Origin: Stenotrophomonas sp. SAU14A_NAIMI4_8
GTDB lineage: Bacteria > Pseudomonadota > Gammaproteobacteria > Xanthomonadales > Xanthomonadaceae
Reading direction: 5' to 3'
NCBI RefSeq assembly: GCF_003086695.1
Contig: NZ_CP025999.1
Location: 3,796,344-3,860,343, forward strand
DNA: 64,000 nt
The translations under genes were made by a program, and so were the position numbers. Of this stretch, positions 57,590 through 64,000 are shown piece by piece; position 1 is the stretch's first letter, and each line of letters opens with the position of its first letter. The notes below the pieces were generated by a model. It did no database searches and was not told where the DNA came from. It saw only the letters and a program-made list of their open reading frames with translations.

Positions 57590-58873
57590 ATGATCCGCGA
57601 CACCTCTGCCCAGGACCAGATCGTTTCCTCCGCCCCGGCCGGCACCTCCCGCTCGGGCGCCGCCCTGCGCCGTTACCGCTGGCCGGTGCTGGGCGGGCTT
57701 GCCCTGCTGACCGCCATCGGCTGGGCGGTGCATGCCTGGTCCAATGCCAGCCGCTCCTTCGACAGCAGCCGGGTGCGCATTGCCGAAGTGCAGCGCGGCG
57801 ACCTGGTGCGCGACATCGCCGCCGACGGCCGCGTGATCGCCGCCAACAGCCCCACCCTGTACGCCATCTCGGCCGGCACCGTGGACCTGAAGGTGGTGGC
57901 CGGTGACGTGGTGAAGAAGGGCCAGGAGCTGGCGATCATCGACAGCCCGGAACTGCGCAGCAAGCTGGCCCAGGAACAGGCCACCCTGGCCGGCCTGGAA
58001 GCCGAAGCCAGCCGCGCCGCGCTGGACGCCACCCTGGCCCGCGCCAAGTCGCGCAAGGAAACCGACCAGGCCAGCATCGAACGGCAGGCCGCCGACCGCG
58101 ACCTGCAGCGTTACCAGCGCGGCTACGACGGCGGCGCGGTGCCGCAGATCGACCTGGCCAAGGCCCAGGACAGCCTGAAGAAGGCCGACATCACCCTGGC
58201 CAACGCCACCACCGACGCCCGCCTGCAGAGCCAGGGCGCCGACCTGGATGCGCGCAACAAGCGCCTGCTGGCCGACCGCCAGAAGGCCGTGGTGACCGAA
58301 GTGCAGCGCCAGGTGGACGCGCTGACCCTGCGTGCCCCGTTCGACGGCCAGGTGGGCCAGGTGCAGGCCACCCAGGCCACCAACCTGGCGGCCAACGCGC
58401 CGGTGCTGGGCGTGGTGGACCTGTCCAAGTTCGAAGTGGAGATCAAGGTGCCGGAAAGCTTCGCCCGCGACCTGGCCATCGGCATGCCGGCGCAGCTGAC
58501 CGGCGGCAACGGCAAGCCGTTCGCCGGCGAGATCAGCGCCGTCTCGCCGGAGGTGGTGAACGGTGAAGTGAACGCCCGCGTGCGCTTTGCCGCCGCACAG
58601 CCCGAAGGCCTGCGCCAGAGCCAGCGCATGTCGGTGCGCGTGCTGCTGGATACGCGCAGGAACGTGATGAAGGTCGAGCGTGGCCCGTTCGTCGAACAGG
58701 GCAACGGCGTGGCCTACGTGATGGACGGCCGCACCGCGGTGCGCCGGCCGGTGGAACTGGGCGTCAGCAGCCTGGGCGAAGTGGAAATCAAGTCGGGTGT
58801 GCAGCCGGGCGACCGCATCGTGGTCTCTGGCAGCGACCTGTTCAAGGACGCCGAACGCGTCTCCGTCAACTGA
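57590..58873 (+). CDS. membrane-anchored periplasmic adaptor (HlyD/MacA-like)
   Basis: 427 residues. One membrane helix at about 30-48, then a barrel-sandwich domain, a long coiled-coil hairpin (about 110-225) and a C-terminal beta domain ending VQPGDRIVVSGSDLF. It should link the ABC transporter encoded downstream to an outer membrane channel, which is not encoded here. It is the first gene of the operon. Confidence 0.9.
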   Translation: MIRDTSAQDQIVSSAPAGTSRSGAALRRYRWPVLGGLALLTAIGWAVHAWSNASRSFDSSRVRIAEVQRGDLVRDIAADGRVIAANSPTLYAISAGTVDLKVVAGDVVKKGQELAIIDSPELRSKLAQEQATLAGLEAEASRAALDATLARAKSRKETDQASIERQAADRDLQRYQRGYDGGAVPQIDLAKAQDSLKKADITLANATTDARLQSQGADLDARNKRLLADRQKAVVTEVQRQVDALTLRAPFDGQVGQVQATQATNLAANAPVLGVVDLSKFEVEIKVPESFARDLAIGMPAQLTGGNGKPFAGEISAVSPEVVNGEVNARVRFAAAQPEGLRQSQRMSVRVLLDTRRNVMKVERGPFVEQGNGVAYVMDGRTAVRRPVELGVSSLGEVEIKSGVQPGDRIVVSGSDLFKDAERVSVN

Positions 58874-58897
58874 CACATCCTGGAGAGAGGACACCCC

Positions 58898-59620
58898 ATG
58901 TACATGCTCGAAATGCGTTCGGTCGCCAAGGTCTTCCGCACCGAACAGGTGGAAACCCATGCACTGCGCTCGCTGGAACTGCAGGTGAAGGAAGGCGAAT
59001 TCGTGGCCGTCACCGGCCCGTCCGGCTCCGGCAAGACCACCTTCCTGAACATTGCCGGCCTGCTGGAAACCTTCACCAGCGGCACCTATCTGCTGGACGG
59101 CCAGGACGTAAGCACGCTGGGCGATGATGCGCGCAGCCGCCTGCGCAACCAGAAGATCGGCTTCATCTTCCAGGGCTTCAACCTGATTCCCGACCTGAAC
59201 CTGTTCGACAACGTGGACGTGCCGCTGCGCTACCGCAAAATGAGCGCCAACGAGCGCCGCGAGCGCATTGAAAAGGCGCTGACCCAGGTCGGCCTGGGCT
59301 CGCGCATGAAGCACTACCCCAACGAACTGTCCGGCGGCCAGCAGCAGCGCGCGGCCATTGCCCGTGCCCTGGCCGGCAGCCCGCGCCTGCTGCTGGCCGA
59401 CGAACCGACCGGCAACCTGGACACGCAGATGGCACGCGGCGTAATGGAGCTGCTGGAAGAAATCAACGCCGCCGGCACCACCATCGTCATGGTCACCCAT
59501 GACCCGGAACTGGCCGCGCGCGCGCAGCGCAACGTGCACATCGTCGATGGCCAGGTGACCGACCTGGTGCGTGAGCCGGTGCTGGCTACGCCGCGCCGCA
59601 TCGTTGCCGTGAACGAGTGA
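58898..59620 (+). CDS. ABC transporter ATP-binding protein (LolD/MacB type)
   Basis: 240 residues. Walker A GPSGSGKTT, signature LSGGQQQRAAIARAL and Walker B LLLADEPTGNLD are intact. The insertion style belongs to the MacB/LolD/FtsE class that drives mechanotransmission rather than classical transport. GGAGAGAGGA precedes the start; 24 bases follow the adaptor gene. Confidence 0.94.
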   Translation: MYMLEMRSVAKVFRTEQVETHALRSLELQVKEGEFVAVTGPSGSGKTTFLNIAGLLETFTSGTYLLDGQDVSTLGDDARSRLRNQKIGFIFQGFNLIPDLNLFDNVDVPLRYRKMSANERRERIEKALTQVGLGSRMKHYPNELSGGQQQRAAIARALAGSPRLLLADEPTGNLDTQMARGVMELLEEINAAGTTIVMVTHDPELAARAQRNVHIVDGQVTDLVREPVLATPRRIVAVNE

Positions 59621-59630
59621 GGGCCTGACC

Positions 59631-60932
59631 ATGTTCGCCTACTACGCCCGCCTGGCGGCGCGCAGCTTCCGCCGCAACAAGGTGCTGACCGCGCTGATGG
59701 TGGTGGCCATCGCGCTGGGCATCGGTGCCTCGATGACCACCCTGACTGTTTTCCACGTGCTTTCCGGCGATCCGATCCCGGAAAAGAGTGATCGCCTGTT
59801 CTACGTGCAGCTGGACCCGGGCCAGCGCGGTGGCTACGTGCCCGGCGAGGAACCCAACTCGCAGATGACCCGCTTCGACGGTGAGGCACTGCTGCGCGAG
59901 GCCAAGGCCGAACGCCAGGCGTTGATGAGCGCCGGCGGCGGCACCATCGAACCGGACAACAGCACCCTGCAGCCGTTCACGATCGATACGCGCTGGACCT
60001 CGGCCGATTTCTTCCCGATGTTCAACGTGCCCATGCAGTACGGCCGCCCCTGGACCCGCCAGGACGATGACGCCCGCGCGCGCGTGGTGGTCATTTCCAA
60101 GGCGCTGAACGACAAGCTGTACCAGGGCGGTAACAGCGTGGGCAAGGACATCCGCATGGATGGCCAGAGCTTCCGCATCGTGGGCGTAATGAAGGAATGG
60201 AATCCCGAACCGCAGTTTTTCGACCTGACCACCGGCAGCTACGGCAAGGATGAAGACCTGCTGCTGCCGGTCAGCACGTCCTTCGAAATGAAGCTGGGCA
60301 GCAGCGGCAACATGAACTGCTTCGGCGAGAACCCGGACGGCAACAGCTACTCGTTGAACGCACCCTGCACCTGGCTGCAGTACTGGGTCGAGGTCGACCC
60401 GGCCAAGGCCGACGACTATCGCCGCTACCTGGAAAACTATTCCAGCCAGCAGCGTGAGGCCGGTCGCTTCCAGCGCCCGCCGAACGTGCGCCTGCGCAAC
60501 GTGATGGAGTGGCTGGACTTCAACGGCGCGGTGCCCAGCGATGTGCGCCTGCAGCTGTGGCTGGCCCTGGGCTTCCTGGGCGTGTGCCTGGTCAACACGG
60601 TGGGCCTGCTGCTGGCCAAGTTCCTGCGCCGCAGCGGTGAAATCGGCGTGCGCCGTGCGCTGGGCGCCAGCCGTGGGCAGATCTTCCTGCAGTGCCTGGT
60701 GGAAGCCGGTGCGGTGGGCGTGGTCGGCGGCGTGCTCGGCATCGGCGTGGCCCTGCTGGGGCTGTTCGCGGTGCGCCAGCAGCCGGTGGACTACGCCAAG
60801 CTGGCCCACCTGGACGGCAGCATGCTGCTGCTGGCCATCGGCCTGACCTTGTTTGCCAGCCTTGCTGCCGGCTTCCTGCCCGCCTGGCGCGCGATGCAGG
60901 TCACCCCGGCCATCCAGCTCAAGTCGCAGTAA
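59631..60932 (+). CDS. MacB-like ABC transporter permease 1
   Basis: 433 residues. One N-terminal membrane helix (about 19-40), a large periplasmic domain, then three C-terminal helices with RRSGEIGVRRALGASRGQIFLQ, the FtsX/MacB signature. It differs from MacB in being separate from its ATPase. It begins 10 bases after the ATPase gene. Confidence 0.9.
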   Translation: MFAYYARLAARSFRRNKVLTALMVVAIALGIGASMTTLTVFHVLSGDPIPEKSDRLFYVQLDPGQRGGYVPGEEPNSQMTRFDGEALLREAKAERQALMSAGGGTIEPDNSTLQPFTIDTRWTSADFFPMFNVPMQYGRPWTRQDDDARARVVVISKALNDKLYQGGNSVGKDIRMDGQSFRIVGVMKEWNPEPQFFDLTTGSYGKDEDLLLPVSTSFEMKLGSSGNMNCFGENPDGNSYSLNAPCTWLQYWVEVDPAKADDYRRYLENYSSQQREAGRFQRPPNVRLRNVMEWLDFNGAVPSDVRLQLWLALGFLGVCLVNTVGLLLAKFLRRSGEIGVRRALGASRGQIFLQCLVEAGAVGVVGGVLGIGVALLGLFAVRQQPVDYAKLAHLDGSMLLLAIGLTLFASLAAGFLPAWRAMQVTPAIQLKSQ

Positions 60933-60952
60933 GCACCCGAACGAGGACTCCC

Positions 60953-62170
60953 ATGGACATCCGCCCCATCCTCAGCACCCTGCGCCGGCACAAGACCGCT
61001 GCCGCGCTGATCGTGCTGGAAGTCGCCCTGACCTGCGCCATCGTCTGCAATGCGCTGTTCCTGGTCAGCCAGCGCGTGGAAAAGATCAGCATGCCCAGCG
61101 GCATCGCCGAGAACGAACTGGTAATGGTGCGCGTGAGCGGCATCGGCAAGCAGACCAACGGCCTGGCCCGCACCCGCGAAGACCTGGCCGCGCTGCGCGC
61201 CATTCCCGGTGTCACCAGCGCCACCATCATCAACCAGGTGCCGTTCCGCGGCGGTTCTTCAAGCAGCAGCATCCAGCGCCAGCAGGACCAGGAACAGCCC
61301 ACCACCGAAGCATCGATGTACACGATGTCCGAAGATGGCATCCGCACGATGGGCATCAACGTGATCGCCGGCCGTGACTTCCAGCCCGACGAATACCGGG
61401 ACTACGAAGTGGTCAGCAAGGCCGGTTCGCAGGACAAGGCGATCCCGGTGATCTTCACCCAGGCCACTGCCGCGAAGATGGAACCCAATGGCAATGCGCT
61501 GGGCAAGACCTACTACATGGGCAAGCAGCCGCTGCATGTGATCGGCATCGTCGACACCCTCACCACCCCCACCGGCTGGGCCAACAACTGGTCCGAATCG
61601 ATGCTGCTGCCGCTGCGCCGTGGCTTCGACGAAGGCGGCACCTACATGCTGCGCACCGCACCGGAGCGCCGCGACGAGGTGCTGAAGGCTGCGGTGGCTG
61701 CGCTGGAACGCAACGATCCCAACCGCCTGATGCGCGAAAAGATGACCTATGAAGAACAGCGCCAGAAGTACTTCAGCAACGACCGCGCCATGGTCGGCCT
61801 GCTGGTGACGGTGTGCGTGGCGCTGCTGGTGGTCACGGCCCTGGGCATCGTCGGCCTGGCCAGCTTCTGGGTGCAGCAGCGCAGCAAGCAGATCGGCATC
61901 CGCCGTGCGCTGGGTGCCACCCGCGGGCAGATCCTGCGCTACTTCCAGACCGAGAACTTCCTGCTGGCCACCCTGGGCATCGTGCTGGGCATGCTGGCGG
62001 CCTACGCCATCAACCTGGCCCTGATGAACATGTACGAGCTGCCGCGCATGCCGCTGCTGTACCTGCCGCTGGGCGCCCTGCTGCTGTGGGTGCTGGGCCA
62101 GATCGCAGTGTTCGGCCCAGCCCGGCGCGCCGCCGCGGTACCGCCGGCGGTGGCCACCCGCGGGGCCTGA
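60953..62170 (+). CDS. MacB-like ABC transporter permase 2 (FtsX domain permease)
   Basis: 405 residues with the same layout as the preceding permease and the signature RSKQIGIRRALGATRGQILRYF. The two permeases are only distantly alike, so they probably form a heterodimer over an ATPase dimer. The ATG at 60953 follows ACGAGGACTCCC, which gives a GAGGA binding site; 20 bases after the previous gene. Confidence 0.9.
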   Translation: MDIRPILSTLRRHKTAAALIVLEVALTCAIVCNALFLVSQRVEKISMPSGIAENELVMVRVSGIGKQTNGLARTREDLAALRAIPGVTSATIINQVPFRGGSSSSSIQRQQDQEQPTTEASMYTMSEDGIRTMGINVIAGRDFQPDEYRDYEVVSKAGSQDKAIPVIFTQATAAKMEPNGNALGKTYYMGKQPLHVIGIVDTLTTPTGWANNWSESMLLPLRRGFDEGGTYMLRTAPERRDEVLKAAVAALERNDPNRLMREKMTYEEQRQKYFSNDRAMVGLLVTVCVALLVVTALGIVGLASFWVQQRSKQIGIRRALGATRGQILRYFQTENFLLATLGIVLGMLAAYAINLALMNMYELPRMPLLYLPLGALLLWVLGQIAVFGPARRAAAVPPAVATRGA

Positions 62171-62274
62171 GACGTACCCCCGGGCCCTGCGCGGCCACGG
62201 GTTTGGCTATGCTTGATGGGTGGCGCCGGTCACGGCTCTCTTGGCGCCACCCATCCCTTCTCCAGAATGCGTCC

Positions 62275-63621
62275 ATGCCTGCGATCCTGATCATCGACGA
62301 CAACGCCAGCGTAGCCACTGCGTTGGACGTGCTGTTTTCCCTGCATGACATCGACACCCTGCAGGCGCAGAGCCCGGCCGAAGGGCTGGCCCTGCTGGAA
62401 TCGCAGCCGGTGGATCTGGTGATCCAGGACATGAACTTCACCGAAGACACCACCTCCGGTGAGGAAGGCGAAGCACTGTTCGCGCAGATCCGCGCGCGCC
62501 ACCCCGATCTGCCGGTCATCCTGCTGACCGCCTGGACCCACCTGAGCAGTGCGGTGGACTTGGTCAAGGCCGGTGCCGCCGACTACCTGGCCAAGCCGTG
62601 GGATGACCGCAAGCTGCTGACCACGGTGAACAACCTGCTGGAGCTTTCCGAGGCGCGCCGCGAGCTGGACCAGCGCCGCGCCCGCGAACAGCGCCAGCGC
62701 ACCGCCCTGGAAACGAAGTACGAGCTGTGTGATGCAGTGTTCGCCGATCCGGCCAGCGAGCGCATCATCGCCCTGGCCTGCCAGGTCGCACGCTCGGAAC
62801 TGCCGGTGCTGATCACCGGCCCCAATGGCGCCGGCAAGGAAAAGATCGCGCAGATCATCCAGGCCAATTCACTGGCCGCCAAGGGCCCGTTCGTGGCGGT
62901 GAACTGCGGCGCGCTGCCCTCGGAACTGATCGAAGCCGAACTGTTCGGCGCCGAGGCCGGTGCCTATACCGGTGCCAACAAGGCACGCGAGGGCAAGTTC
63001 GAAGCGGCCGACGGCGGCACGCTGTTCCTGGATGAGATCGGCAACCTGTCCCTGGGCGGACAGATGAAACTGCTGCGCGTACTGGAAACTGGCCGCTTCG
63101 AGCGCCTGGGCTCCAACCGCGAGCGGCAGGTGAAGGTGCGCGTGGTCAGCGCGACCAATGCGGACCTGCCGGCGATGATCCGCGACGGCAGCTTCCGCGA
63201 AGATCTGTATTACCGCTTGAACACCGTGGAGCTGGCACTGCCGCCGCTGGCCGAGCGTCCCGGTGACATCCTGCCGCTGGCCGAGCGTTTCCTGGCCGCC
63301 GGCAAGCCGCTGTCCAGCGCCGCCGCGGCCGCGCTGCAGCGCCACCCGTGGCCGGGCAACGTGCGCGAACTGCGCAATGTGATCCAGCGCGCCGAACTGC
63401 TGGCCAGTGGCCCGCGCATCGAGGTGACCGATCTGAACCTGCCGCGTGCGCCGGCCGCAGCACGCCCCGCGCCGAGCGCCGGCAACGACCCGGACCGTGC
63501 GCGTATTGAAGAGGTGCTGGCACGCAACCACGGGGTGATCGCGCAGGCGGCCGCCGAACTGGGGCTGAGCCGGCAGGCGCTGTATCGCCGCATGGACCGC
63601 CACGGCATTCCGCGCGAATGA
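62275..63621 (+). CDS. sigma-54-dependent response regulator (NtrC family)
   Basis: 448 residues. Receiver domain with acidic pair at 8-9, phospho-Asp52 in VIQDMNF and Lys in [11 protein letters not shown]+ domain with GPNGAGKEK near 182, the sigma-54 contact loop GAYTGA instead of the common GAFTGA, and LDEIGNLSL; a Fis-type helix-turn-helix at the end ([16 protein letters not shown]). The pattern implies activation of the sigma-54 promoter at 57541. It lies 104 bases after the permease gene. Confidence 0.94.
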   Translation: MPAILIIDDNASVATALDVLFSLHDIDTLQAQSPAEGLALLESQPVDLVIQDMNFTEDTTSGEEGEALFAQIRARHPDLPVILLTAWTHLSSAVDLVKAGAADYLAKPWDDRKLLTTVNNLLELSEARRELDQRRAREQRQRTALETKYELCDAVFADPASERIIALACQVARSELPVLITGPNGAGKEKIAQIIQANSLAAKGPFVAVNCGALPSELIEAELFGAEAGAYTGANKAREGKFEAADGGTLFLDEIGNLSLGGQMKLLRVLETGRFERLGSNRERQVKVRVVSATNADLPAMIRDGSFREDLYYRLNTVELALPPLAERPGDILPLAERFLAAGKPLSSAAAAALQRHPWPGNVRELRNVIQRAELLASGPRIEVTDLNLPRAPAAARPAPSAGNDPDRARIEEVLARNHGVIAQAAAELGLSRQALYRRMDRHGIPRE

Positions 63622-64000
63622 AGCGGCGCTCGTTCACCTTCCGCCTGTTCCTGCGCCTGCTGCCGGTGCTGGCGCTGGCTGCGGCATTGCCGTGGTTGCT
63701 GGCCTACTGGCTGGACCACGGCTGGGCGGTCACCCTGGTGTCCACCGTACTGCTGCTGGCGCTGATGTGGTGGGCGCTGCGCCGTGCCACCGCACCGGTT
63801 CGATCGCTGATGCGGGCATTGGCCGGCACCACCAGCAGCTACCGCGACGGCGAATACAACTTCAGCGTGCATTGGCCGGGCAACGACGAGTTGGGTGACC
63901 TGGTACAGGCCCACCGCGAACTGGGCGATGTGCTGCGCGAACAGCGCCAGGGGCTGGTGCAGCGCGAGCTGCTGCTGGACACCATGGTGCAGAACACGCC
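63618..64000 (+). CDS. sensor histidine kinase, cut by the window end
   Basis: The first 127 residues are visible. Two membrane helices (about 8-30 and 37-55) enclose a very short periplasmic loop, followed by a HAMP-like linker and the start of a coiled coil with ELLLDTMVQNTP, as in PAS-containing kinases. Its ATG overlaps the regulator stop codon (ATGA), so it is the cognate kinase. A loop this short suggests it senses through the membrane, perhaps through the transporter. Confidence 0.85.
   Translation, partial: MKRRSFTFRLFLRLLPVLALAAALPWLLAYWLDHGWAVTLVSTVLLLALMWWALRRATAPVRSLMRALAGTTSSYRDGEYNFSVHWPGNDELGDLVQAHRELGDVLREQRQGLVQRELLLDTMVQNT

Noticed and set aside
57561..57592. Ten-codon leader peptide ending in the ATG of the adaptor gene.
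   Set aside because: The sigma-54 promoter predicts a start near 57567, after its ATG, so it would not be on the main transcript. It also has no ribosome binding site.

Overview
The window is about 66-70% GC, densely coded on both strands, and full of short GTAG-headed palindromes of the REP-like (SMAG) type described in Stenotrophomonas maltophilia. Together with a complete smeT-smeDEF locus, this points to the chromosome of a Stenotrophomonas of the S. maltophilia complex. I see no integrase, transposase, phage gene, CRISPR array, tRNA or rRNA. All gene identifications rest on reading the protein sequences; no database search was run.

Layout. 1-1.4 kb: the end of one gene, two small unknown genes and a small iron-permease-like membrane protein. 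1.6-8.2 kb: the RND efflux operon smeDEF with its divergent repressor smeT. 8.2-8.7 kb: a 116-bp tandem repeat. 8.7-13.5 kb: housekeeping genes lptM-dapF-DUF484-xerC-hslV-hslU. 13.6-24.4 kb: a DUF454 membrane protein, two exported S9 peptidases flanking an aminotransferase, a lipocalin, metN-metI without metQ, a DMT exporter and yajQ. 24.4-28.3 kb: an aryl-aldehyde/aryl-alcohol dehydrogenase pair with a GAF/Fis-type regulator that lacks the AAA+ domain. 28.5-36.7 kb: single metabolic genes (DUF1415, SDR, M3 peptidase, cysteine-synthase-like enzyme, glyoxalase, VOC protein, esterase, CBS protein). 37-40.8 kb: a TonB-dependent receptor with a pectinesterase. 40.9-44.8 kb: a YddG-like exporter, a LysR regulator, and an SRPBCC/old-yellow-enzyme pair. 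44.8-53.5 kb: a potassium operon torF-kdpABC-kdpDE. 53.7-55.4 kb: two degenerate AroQ-like proteins, then a long structured leader in front of a small unknown gene. 55.5-57.4 kb: glmS. 57.6-64 kb: a MacAB-like ABC exporter preceded by a strong sigma-54 promoter and a cluster of TGTCC boxes, followed by its own sigma-54 response regulator and a histidine kinase cut by the window end.

The most interesting material is between 53.7 and 55.4 kb. The 5' region of the 133-residue unknown gene (55028-55429) folds on the + strand into many stems. These include a 19-bp stem whose four non-Watson-Crick positions are all G-U, an H-type pseudoknot, a competing 16-bp stem, and a hairpin that would hide the ribosome binding site. 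It looks like a cis-regulatory RNA with two alternative folds. Next to it, two tandem small proteins keep the shape of type II dehydroquinase but have lost its catalytic residues, and they are divergent from the kdp operon. The second notable unit is the self-contained sigma-54-controlled ABC exporter at the right end.
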